Of a stretch of 9,963 nucleotides of DNA, positions 1 through 7,084 are shown piece after piece. The DNA is from Methylovirgula sp. GTDB lineage: Bacteria > Pseudomonadota > Alphaproteobacteria > Rhizobiales > Beijerinckiaceae. The position numbers and the translations under genes are program-made. The DNA is taken from positions 1-9,963 of the forward strand of contig JANXSV010000122.1 in NCBI GenBank assembly GCA_025356505.1, written 5' to 3'. The first letter of the stretch is position 1. Every line of letters starts with the position of its first letter. The notes beneath the pieces are model-generated. The model worked only from the letters and a program-made list of their open reading frames with translations. It did no database searches and was not told the DNA's origin.

Positions 1-241
1 TTATGCTGCCCGCTATGTTTCTGAATCATTTGCGCCGCTGCTCGCTGTTTTGAAAGATTTCGCGCCACACGCGGACGCCAATCTAAACCACGCTTATTTT
101 ACCGGCGATGGTCCCTGCACAGTGTTGATCGAGGAGGTCGAGGCGCTGTGGAATCCCATTGCAGAGCGCGATGACTGGTCTTCTTTTGAAGCCAAGCTGG
201 CTCATATCGCTCTAATGTCCGACGCATATCAACGTGGCTGA
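1..241 (+). CDS. C-terminal fragment of an unidentified protein (5' end outside window)
   Basis: An open frame runs from the left edge (first full codon at position 2) to a TGA at 239-241, giving about 79 residues with no stop, so the gene starts upstream of the window. The tail is acidic and aromatic, with segments such as LIEEVEALWNPIAERDDW followed by FEAKLAHIALM, which looks like a compact helical C-terminus. There is no signal peptide, membrane segment or catalytic motif in the visible part. I do not recognise the family with any confidence. A loose resemblance to C-terminal tails of SelO/YdiU-like proteins crossed my mind but is too weak to name it. It converges on the minus-strand gene and its last 13 bases overlap that gene's 3' end. 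The evidence that it is real is the uninterrupted frame, natural-looking composition and tight fit against the neighbour. Confidence 0.6.
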   Translation, partial: YAARYVSESFAPLLAVLKDFAPHADANLNHAYFTGDGPCTVLIEEVEALWNPIAERDDWSSFEAKLAHIALMSDAYQRG

Positions 242-1611
242 CAAACAGCCGCGACGATGAGGTTGCCTGCGATTTGCGATAATTCTCCGGTCGAGAGGGC
301 GGCGCCTGAGCGCGCGGGCTCAAGCGGCTGCTTCGAAAACAATGTATTGAGTTTGCCGGAAGGTACAAATTTTGCTTTTGAGAGCATGTAAACACCGCCA
401 ATTTGCGGATTGGCCGAAGGATCGTTCAGAATGAGTCCAAGCAGATTGCCGCGCTGATCCATCACCGCGCCGCCTTGAAAACCTACCTGCAGCGCAGCAT
501 TTACGGTCGAATTCACAACGCTGGTTCGGCCCGGAGCGGCTTGAAGCTTGCCGTCACTTCCGAACCCGAGCGTCACCGCGCTTTCATCGCTCACAGAGGT
601 CGAAACAGAATATGTTGGCGGCTGGCCAATCGTTTCGCCAGTCAGGAGTGACAGGCCTTCAATTGACGCGGAAATTTGCACGGCCTTACCGGCAACTGTG
701 ACGGAACTGCAATCTTTCACCAAGCTGGACGGCGTCACGGCAACGCCTTTGCTCAGTATGAGAGCCGTGCCAAAGCGCCGTATCGCCGCACTTCCGGTCT
801 CGACCTTTACCAAAGGGTTTGTTGGTGATGCCGCAGCATTCGAAGCGGCGGTACGATTGCCGGAATAAATGGGCTCAAATGTGTTGGCTATGGCTATGGA
901 AACCCGGTTCATGTCCGGCATGAGTTTGGGGTCGTAGGTGAGAGTGAAGCCGCGCAGACCATCCGCTGTTGGAGCGAATCGCGTGTAAAATTTTTGTTGC
1001 CCTATGTCGCCAGCAACGACAAAAAAGTCGGGCCGCAAGAGTTTGTAGGTGACGCGCCGCCCTTGAACAACCGCCGTCGCGAAGCGCTCAAAAGTTGCAG
1101 CCATGTCCGCTTTGTCAGGTTTGGTACGGACGGTTTCGAGAATAACCTTGTCCCCGTTGATCCATTTTGATCCGGCTAAGGCCTTTTCGGCCTTGCCCAT
1201 GAGAACCGAGGAGACACCGACGCCAGACCCTGTATTCGCGTCTTCGACAATCTTGAAACCTACGTCCGAACGCGCCTTGTCGGCCATTTCGGCCAACTTG
1301 AGACGCTGCGTGCCAGTTAGGATGCCATCGGCAGGTTCGCCCAGTTTCCGCTGAAATTTTTGCACAGCCTCGAAAGTGAGCTTCCCGAAAGTGCCGAGCG
1401 CTGCACCCGTGAAATCCGTGACCCACACGAGATCATTCTGGATTGCCCGCCGCTGCACTTCGCTCAGGGCTTCAAATGCGACTTGAGACGCGCTTAGATT
1501 GTCCTCCGGTTGCGCCGGACGCGGCGTCTGCGCTTCTGCAAAAGGAGTGTGAACAATCGATGCAAATACGACACTCATGCACAAACTGAAGGCCAGAAGC
1601 GATCTGCTCAT
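229..1611 (-). CDS. Secreted peptidoglycan-binding protein with a degenerate trypsin-like (pseudoprotease) domain
   Basis: This is a 460-residue protein read from the ATG at 1609-1611. An in-frame ATG 18 codons upstream would put charged residues before the signal peptide and has no ribosome site, so I reject it. Residues 1-27 are a Sec signal peptide (hydrophobic core, likely cleavage after AEA at 27; the Cys at 11 is preceded by Leu, so there is no lipobox). Residues about 50-105 match a PG_binding_1 domain (EVQRRAIQNDLVW, then AVQKFQRKLGEPADGILT). Residues about 150-250 form a conserved-looking linker domain (RRVTYKLLRPDFFVVAG). Residues about 272-440 resemble a trypsin-like peptidase: GTALILSKGVAVTP aligns with the usual GTGFvvs..lvTN segment, and GFQGGAVMDQRGNLLG with GNSGGPl.d..G.vvG. 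The positions expected for His, Asp and Ser read Ser296, Gly319 and Gln379, so proteolysis is unlikely. The only mature cysteines, C301 and C457, could form a disulfide. It acts in the periplasm, probably on or near peptidoglycan. The substrate or partner is unknown. It is transcribed divergently from the macroglobulin/pbpC operon. Confidence 0.85.
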   Translation of the reverse strand: MSRSLLAFSLCMSVVFASIVHTPFAEAQTPRPAQPEDNLSASQVAFEALSEVQRRAIQNDLVWVTDFTGAALGTFGKLTFEAVQKFQRKLGEPADGILTGTQRLKLAEMADKARSDVGFKIVEDANTGSGVGVSSVLMGKAEKALAGSKWINGDKVILETVRTKPDKADMAATFERFATAVVQGRRVTYKLLRPDFFVVAGDIGQQKFYTRFAPTADGLRGFTLTYDPKLMPDMNRVSIAIANTFEPIYSGNRTAASNAAASPTNPLVKVETGSAAIRRFGTALILSKGVAVTPSSLVKDCSSVTVAGKAVQISASIEGLSLLTGETIGQPPTYSVSTSVSDESAVTLGFGSDGKLQAAPGRTSVVNSTVNAALQVGFQGGAVMDQRGNLLGLILNDPSANPQIGGVYMLSKAKFVPSGKLNTLFSKQPLEPARSGAALSTGELSQIAGNLIVAAVCQPR

Positions 1612-1620
1612 TTCCAATGT

Positions 1621-1626
1621 CCCTCC
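1621..1626 (-). promoter_or_regulatory. Ribosome binding site of the pseudoprotease gene
   Basis: On the minus strand GGAGGG lies nine bases before the ATG at 1609-1611. It is a strong Shine-Dalgarno sequence and decides the start in favour of MSRSLL rather than the in-frame ATG ending at 1665. The chosen start also puts the signal peptide at the extreme N-terminus. Confidence 0.8.
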
Positions 1627-1637
1627 GCGTTGGATTA

Positions 1638-1665
1638 TTTGTATGCGACAGGCCCATTTTGTCAC
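1638..1665 (-). promoter_or_regulatory. Candidate sigma-70-type promoter for the pseudoprotease gene
   Basis: On the minus strand GTGACA (1665-1660, one mismatch to TTGACA) is followed after 16 bases by TACAAA (1643-1638, two mismatches to TATAAT). Transcription would start near 1631, leaving a short leader of about 20 bases that still contains the GGAGGG ribosome site. The match is by eye only and the leader is short, so this is tentative. Confidence 0.3.
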
Positions 1666-1740
1666 GCGCTATTACAATCTTTCGCGATTGAGAAACCGGC
1701 TAGGTCGTAGAGGTGCAACTTCGTTTCGCTGCTCGCCGCA

Positions 1741-1763
1741 GTTCAAACTTCGCTCGCGTGAAC
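1741..1763. promoter_or_regulatory. Weak dyad in the divergent intergenic region
   Basis: GTTCA at 1741-1745 and TGAAC at 1759-1763 form a perfect inverted repeat with a 13-base spacer. It lies between the divergent genes, about 80 bases upstream of the macroglobulin start, where an operator would be expected. Five-base arms arise by chance easily, so this is only a candidate. I found no convincing -35/-10 pair for the plus-strand operon in 1666-1843. Confidence 0.15.
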
Positions 1764-1833
1764 GCATTTGTCATCTGATGCGCATTGTACGCGGGTAAGT
1801 GTTATGTCAACTTGTGCCCTTGGTATCTAAAGC

Positions 1834-1837
1834 GAGG
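1834..1837 (+). promoter_or_regulatory. Ribosome binding site of the alpha-2-macroglobulin gene
   Basis: GAGG (within GCGAGGTAGG) lies six bases upstream of the ATG at 1844. This is a normal Shine-Dalgarno distance. It fixes the start at the first residue of an evident signal peptide. Confidence 0.75.
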
Positions 1838-1843
1838 TAGGTC

Positions 1844-4800
1844 ATGCGGTATTTCCGGCAAATTGTCCTGGGCCTTTGCGCCGCCGCAGTCGTTTTCGGG
1901 CATTCTGCATTTGCTCAAACGACGCAAAAAGCATTTGTCGATGAGTATCTCGCGGGACAAACAAGTCAGCTTGACACCAAATTGCGCAAGGATTTTCCCG
2001 CCGCAACGATGAGTTACGATGCGGCCAAAAAAGAAGCCGAGGCTCAGCTTGGCAAAAATGACCCCCGAAAAGCCCTTAGCCCTGCCGTCTCAGCGCTTCT
2101 GGCAAATCCAAACGACGCTGCTGGGTGGGTGCTTGTTTCGAAAGCCGCGCAAAATATCCAGGAAACAAAGGATGACGGGGAAAAATATCGACTTCAAGAA
2201 TTGGCTGTTAACGCCGCATACGGCGCGTTTGAACGTAGCAAGTCGCCGCTGGCAAAGTCCGCAGCCCTAGCCTTGCTCGGGTCTGCCAGCAGAAACAGGG
2301 AAAGCTGGCGCGCCAGCCTTACGGCCTATAAAGCGAGCCTTGACCTGTCCGAAAATGCGATAACGCGTGCGGTTTACGATGATCTGCGCGAAAAATACGG
2401 CTTTAAAGTGAGCGATTACAAAGTGGACTCAGACTCGGCGTCGCCAAAGGTTTGTTTCCAATTCTCCGAAAATTTGTCGCGGGGAAAAACCGACTTCTCC
2501 TCATTCGTTGCAGTCACCTCGACCAAAGGGTCCACATCCGTTTCGGCCGAAGAAAGCCAACTTTGCGTCAACGGTCTGGTGCACGGAGAGCGCTACGGAA
2601 TCGTGTTGCGGCAGGGCCTCCCATCTGATGTGGATGAAACACTGCTCAAAAATGCGGATTACGATATCTACGTCCGCGATCGTTCTGCTGATGTGCGCTT
2701 TACCGGCAAAAACTACGTTCTGCCAAAAACCGGACAACAGGGAATTCCGCTTGTCACCGTTAATGCTGCAAGCGTTGACCTTGAAATATATCGTATTGGT
2801 GACCGGAATCTGTTGCCAACAATTCATTCGGAAGATTTTCTGGAACAGGTCTCAAGTTCGAATGCCGCTGCTATTGCCAAAGAAAAGGGTCAAAGCCTTT
2901 GGACTGGCAGTGTCGCAACAAAAAGCGATCTAAACCAGGATGTCATCACCGCTTTCCCGGTGAGTGAAGCGGTCAAAGAGATGAAGCCGGGCGTCTATGT
3001 GATGTTTGCGCGCGTCTCGGGCACAAAACCGACAGATGAAACAGAAGATACGGCTCCGCGCGCCACGCAGTGGTTTGTAATTTCCGATATCGGCTTAACC
3101 ACTTTTACCGGCGACGATGGCGTGCACGTCCTGGTGCGTTCGTTGGCCAGCGCCGCGCCGATGGCCAATATTGAAATCAAATTGGTCGCCCGAAACAACG
3201 AGGTGCTTGATACAAAATCGACGAATGCTGAAGGCTATGTTCGATTTGACGCCGGCCTAGCACGCGGCTCGGATGGCGATGCGCCCGCACTCATCAATGC
3301 CTCAGACACCAAAGGCGACTACGGGTTCCTCGACCTGACGCAAACTGCCTTTGACCTTTCGGATCGCGGCGTAAAAGGGCGAGCCTCGCCGGGCCCTCTG
3401 GATGCCTTTGCCTACACGGAACGCGGCGTCTACCGTTCCGGCGAGACGGTTTACGTGAACGCACTGCTGCGCAATGCGGTCGGGGCTGCAGTCGCCGGGG
3501 TGCCGCTTACTGTTTCTGTATTTCGCCCCGATGGCGTTGAATACAGAAAAGCTATTGTCCAAGACCAAGGCATGGGTGGGCACGTTCTCTCGGTTGCTCT
3601 GCTGGCAAATGCGCCCACAGGAACGTGGCATGTCGATATATTTGCCGATCCGAAAAGCCCGGCAATTGGCTCCACGACGTTTCTCGTCGAGGATTATGTC
3701 CCCGAACAACTCGATCTGAGTTTGAAATCATCCAAAGATTTCATCCGTAGCGGCGAGCCCGCGTCGATCGGCGTTGCCGCGAAATATCTTTACGGTGCTG
3801 TGGGTTCTAATCTCGACGTTGGCGCAGACTTTCGCATTGTTGCCGCAGATGAAATCGCGGTTCCAGAACTTAAAGGATATTCGGTTGGCATCACTGACGA
3901 GGATTTTACACCCGTTACCGGCGATGTACCGGCAGCCGTAACTGACGAAAAAGGCAATGCCGAGCTTATTGTTGCGCTGCCTCAGAGCGACGCCCTTCGT
4001 CCGCTAAAGGCAGAAATCAACGTCAGAGTTTCTGAAAGCGGAGGCAGGGAGATTTCGCGTCAGATTTCCGTCCCTATCTTACCAAAAAGCTCACTGATTG
4101 GTGTTAAGGCGCTTTTCGAAGAAGGCTCGCTCTCCCAAGGCGGAACGGCGGACTTTGCAGTCGTCATGGTGGATGCCGCAGGAAAGCGCATGGCTCACCA
4201 GGCTGTCAAATGGACATTGAACAAGGTCATCCGCCATTATCAGTGGTTCTTTAAGGACGGGCACTGGAATTATGAAGGCGTTAAAACCAATCGCGCGGTC
4301 GCAAACGGAACCGTTGACGTGGCCGATGCGGCGCAGGCCAAAATTTCAGTTCCCGTAGATTTGGGCGGCTACCGTTTGGACGTGAGTGCAGATGGTGTTG
4401 CCGGTGCGCAGACCAGCGTGAGTTTTTCGTCCGGTTGGGATGGCGATAAAACGGCGAACACGCCGGATGTTCTCGATATGCGCCTCGACAAAGCTTCCTA
4501 CAGCATTGGCGAGACCATCACGGTTAAGCTAGATCCGCATTTTCAGGTGAACACGACGCTTGTCGTGGTGTCAGATAAGCTGCAACAAATTCAGGAAATC
4601 GACGTGCCTGCCGCGGGTGGCTCTGCGACTTTCACTGTAAATCCAGAGTGGGGCGCAGGCGCCTATATCGTTGCCCTAGCGCACAGAGCCTTAGACGCGT
4701 CCGCACAGCGCGCGCCTGGCCGCTCGATAGGGCTTGCATGGTTTGCAATCGAAAATTCTGCTCACACTTTCAAGGTTGCGATCGATACGCCAAAAAATAT

Positions 4801-7081
4801 GTTGCCGCGCAGCAAACTCGACATTCCGATTAAACTCGCCGGTCTTGATGTGGGTGAAGAGGCCTTCGTCACAGTTTCTGCGGTGGATGTCGGGATTTTA
4901 AATCTGACACACTATCAAACCCCCGATGTGCGCAGCTATTTTTTCGGGCAGCGCCAGATGAGCCTCGAACTGCGCGATCTGTATGGATATTTGATTGACG
5001 GTATGCAGGGAACTCTCGGGGCGATACGCTCGGGCGGTGACGCGAAGCTGGATCAATCGAGCGGTCCGCCGCCGATTTTCGAGCCACTTGCGCGGTTTTC
5101 CGGCGTTGTGAAGGTTGATGCCGACGGCGTTGCAAAAGTCAGTTTTGATATTCCAGCGTTCAACGGAACTGTTCGGGTCGCAGTGGTGGCTTGGAGCAAA
5201 GGTCGGGTGGGGCAGGGCGAGGCCGATGTCACCGTCCGCGATCCCATTGTCCTCAGCGGGACTTTGCCAAGATTTTTGAGCCTCGCTGACCAATCGCGCT
5301 TTCACATAGCCATTGATAACGTCTCGGCTGGAGACGGCGACTACACGATTGACGTGAATGTGCGGGGGCCGGTGACCGTGCCTGCCGAGGCACTTCACCA
5401 AAAGCTGCATCTTTCAGCCGGGCAAAAATCCTCCTTGATTATTCCTGTCACCGCGGCAGGGCTTGGCGTCGCAGATTTCGACGTTAGGCTTTTCGGTCGT
5501 GATGTCGATATTACCCAGAATCTCCACCTTCAAATCAAGCCATCGATACGCGCTGTGGTCAGCCGCTCCGTTCAAATGTTACAACCTGGAGCCAGCCTGA
5601 CGCTTTCAAATGCGCTCACTCAAGACCTTCTGGCCGGGTCAGGGAACGTCACGGTTTCTGCGGGCCTTCCGGCGGCCATCGATGTTCCAGCGCTTCTCCA
5701 CACTCTGGATAGATACCCCTATGGCTGCACCGAGCAGACGGTGAGCCGCGCCATGCCGTTGCTTTACGTCAATCGGCTAGCAGCGCAAGAGGCCTATGAT
5801 CTCGACATGCAGGCGGATGACAGAGTGCGCGAGGCTATTGATCGGGTTCTATCGCGCGAAAGTTCAAACGGCACGTTTGGTTTGTGGGGCGTGGGTGGGG
5901 AAGACGTTTGGCTTGATGCTTTTGCCATGGATTTTCTGACCCGCGCGCGCGAGAAAAATTTTGCAGTGACGCCGAGGGGTTTCAACACCGGGCTTGATCA
6001 TTTGCGTAACAGTCTTGTCAATGCCTCCTCTGTAACTCCCGAGTCCGCATCCGGGCTTGCCTACGCCGCCTATGTCTTGGCGCGTAACGGTCGCCCGGTG
6101 ATGGGCGACATCCGTTACCTGGCTGAAACAAAATTAACAGACTTCGTATCGCCGCTGGCCAAAGGGCAGTTGGCGGGTGCTCTTGCGCTTTTGGGCGATA
6201 AATCGCGCGCTGGCACGACCTTTAGCGCCGCCCTTTCCGCGCTGGACAGCGTGAAAGACGACGGCTTTTCCCGTCCCGATTATGGTTCCAAATTGCGTGA
6301 CGGGGTTGCGCTACTAACCCTGATGGCTGAAAGCAATGCGCCACGCACCGACATTGCGCGGGTGAGCCAAGTCATTCAAAAGGAACAGGATTCAGCGCGT
6401 TTAACCTCCACTCAGGAACAAAGCTGGATGGTTCTAGCCGCACAGGCTGTTGCCAAAGATGCAGACGCCACCTTGATCGATGTTGGCGGTGTGACGAAAA
6501 AGGGCGGATACTCGCAGCTTCTCAACGCTCAAAGCCTCGACGAAAAACCGACGGTTATCTCAAATGCGGGCAAGGAGCCAATCCGCGTCGTTGTAACGAC
6601 ATCGGGAATTCCTTTAACTCCAGAACCAGCAGCGGAGCAGGGGTTCAAAGTGGAACGGACCTACTACTCTATGCAGGGAGCCGTGCAAAATTCGGCAAAG
6701 ATCAAACAAAATGACCGCTTCATCGTTGCGCTGAAAGTCACCGAAAAAGAGGGGCGCTTTGGTCGCCTTCTGCTGGTTGATCCCTTGCCCGCGGGCCTGG
6801 AGATTGACAATCCAAATCTTGTTGAAGGCACCGTTTTGCCGGATGCAGAGTTGTTGAAGCGGGATGTTGAGCCGGTTAATGTCGAATATAGGGACGATCG
6901 TTTTGTGGCGGCTTTTGAGCGTCAACCCGACAAAATCGTCAGCTATACCGTGGCCTATGTGGTGCGCGCTGTAAGTCCCGGTAAATACGTTCAGGCAGGG
7001 GCTCTCATAGAGGACATGTATCGTCCGGAACGATTTGGCCGCTCCGCATTCGGCCAGATCGAAATTACGTCGGCAAAGTGA
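1844..7081 (+). CDS. Bacterial alpha-2-macroglobulin (thioester protease trap)
   Basis: This 1745-residue periplasmic protein traps proteases: cleavage of a bait segment triggers collapse and exposes a reactive thioester that links covalently to the protease. Residues 1-24 are a signal peptide with an SAFA/Q cleavage site. Cys12 follows Leu, not Gly/Ala/Ser, so it is not a lipoprotein site, unlike the enterobacterial YfhM type. Residues 25-195 are helical and TPR-like. C204 and C241 probably pair in the following domain. Macroglobulin domains follow: VLPKTGQQGIPLVTVN near 283, WFVISDIGL near 410, and ERGVYRSGE at 526-534. The bait may be the polar stretch near 797-830, ahead of SSGW (862-865). 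AVDVGILNL is near 1013, and the A2M family domain starts about 1078. The thioester motif CTEQ is intact at 1295-1298, in YPYGCTEQ. A receptor-binding-like C-terminal domain ends with MYRPERFGRSAFG. Mature cysteines are only C204, C241 and C1295, leaving the thioester cysteine unpaired as required. The length is slightly above the roughly 1650 residues of the E. coli homologue. The gene is followed after three bases by pbpC. Confidence 0.97.
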   Translation: MRYFRQIVLGLCAAAVVFGHSAFAQTTQKAFVDEYLAGQTSQLDTKLRKDFPAATMSYDAAKKEAEAQLGKNDPRKALSPAVSALLANPNDAAGWVLVSKAAQNIQETKDDGEKYRLQELAVNAAYGAFERSKSPLAKSAALALLGSASRNRESWRASLTAYKASLDLSENAITRAVYDDLREKYGFKVSDYKVDSDSASPKVCFQFSENLSRGKTDFSSFVAVTSTKGSTSVSAEESQLCVNGLVHGERYGIVLRQGLPSDVDETLLKNADYDIYVRDRSADVRFTGKNYVLPKTGQQGIPLVTVNAASVDLEIYRIGDRNLLPTIHSEDFLEQVSSSNAAAIAKEKGQSLWTGSVATKSDLNQDVITAFPVSEAVKEMKPGVYVMFARVSGTKPTDETEDTAPRATQWFVISDIGLTTFTGDDGVHVLVRSLASAAPMANIEIKLVARNNEVLDTKSTNAEGYVRFDAGLARGSDGDAPALINASDTKGDYGFLDLTQTAFDLSDRGVKGRASPGPLDAFAYTERGVYRSGETVYVNALLRNAVGAAVAGVPLTVSVFRPDGVEYRKAIVQDQGMGGHVLSVALLANAPTGTWHVDIFADPKSPAIGSTTFLVEDYVPEQLDLSLKSSKDFIRSGEPASIGVAAKYLYGAVGSNLDVGADFRIVAADEIAVPELKGYSVGITDEDFTPVTGDVPAAVTDEKGNAELIVALPQSDALRPLKAEINVRVSESGGREISRQISVPILPKSSLIGVKALFEEGSLSQGGTADFAVVMVDAAGKRMAHQAVKWTLNKVIRHYQWFFKDGHWNYEGVKTNRAVANGTVDVADAAQAKISVPVDLGGYRLDVSADGVAGAQTSVSFSSGWDGDKTANTPDVLDMRLDKASYSIGETITVKLDPHFQVNTTLVVVSDKLQQIQEIDVPAAGGSATFTVNPEWGAGAYIVALAHRALDASAQRAPGRSIGLAWFAIENSAHTFKVAIDTPKNMLPRSKLDIPIKLAGLDVGEEAFVTVSAVDVGILNLTHYQTPDVRSYFFGQRQMSLELRDLYGYLIDGMQGTLGAIRSGGDAKLDQSSGPPPIFEPLARFSGVVKVDADGVAKVSFDIPAFNGTVRVAVVAWSKGRVGQGEADVTVRDPIVLSGTLPRFLSLADQSRFHIAIDNVSAGDGDYTIDVNVRGPVTVPAEALHQKLHLSAGQKSSLIIPVTAAGLGVADFDVRLFGRDVDITQNLHLQIKPSIRAVVSRSVQMLQPGASLTLSNALTQDLLAGSGNVTVSAGLPAAIDVPALLHTLDRYPYGCTEQTVSRAMPLLYVNRLAAQEAYDLDMQADDRVREAIDRVLSRESSNGTFGLWGVGGEDVWLDAFAMDFLTRAREKNFAVTPRGFNTGLDHLRNSLVNASSVTPESASGLAYAAYVLARNGRPVMGDIRYLAETKLTDFVSPLAKGQLAGALALLGDKSRAGTTFSAALSALDSVKDDGFSRPDYGSKLRDGVALLTLMAESNAPRTDIARVSQVIQKEQDSARLTSTQEQSWMVLAAQAVAKDADATLIDVGGVTKKGGYSQLLNAQSLDEKPTVISNAGKEPIRVVVTTSGIPLTPEPAAEQGFKVERTYYSMQGAVQNSAKIKQNDRFIVALKVTEKEGRFGRLLLVDPLPAGLEIDNPNLVEGTVLPDAELLKRDVEPVNVEYRDDRFVAAFERQPDKIVSYTVAYVVRAVSPGKYVQAGALIEDMYRPERFGRSAFGQIEITSAK

Positions 7082-7084
7082 GAC

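Noticed and set aside
1612..1665. Upstream in-frame ATG giving the minus-strand protein 18 extra residues
   Set aside because: The extension puts charged residues ahead of a clear signal peptide, overlaps the candidate -35 element, and lacks a ribosome site. The internal ATG at 1609-1611 has a strong GGAGGG at the right distance.
1871..1882. Possible lipobox LGLC in the macroglobulin signal peptide
   Set aside because: The residue before Cys is Leu, whereas lipoprotein sites need Gly, Ala or Ser there. A good type I cleavage site follows at residue 24.
2508..2933. 141-codon open frame in another forward frame within the macroglobulin gene
   Set aside because: The product is rich in Cys, Arg, Lys and Met with no domain, and it overlaps conserved macroglobulin sequence.
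4898..5410. 170-codon open frame antisense to the macroglobulin gene
   Set aside because: It lies wholly inside a well-supported gene. Its translation is low-complexity in His/Arg/Ser with no recognisable domain, and no ribosome site precedes it.
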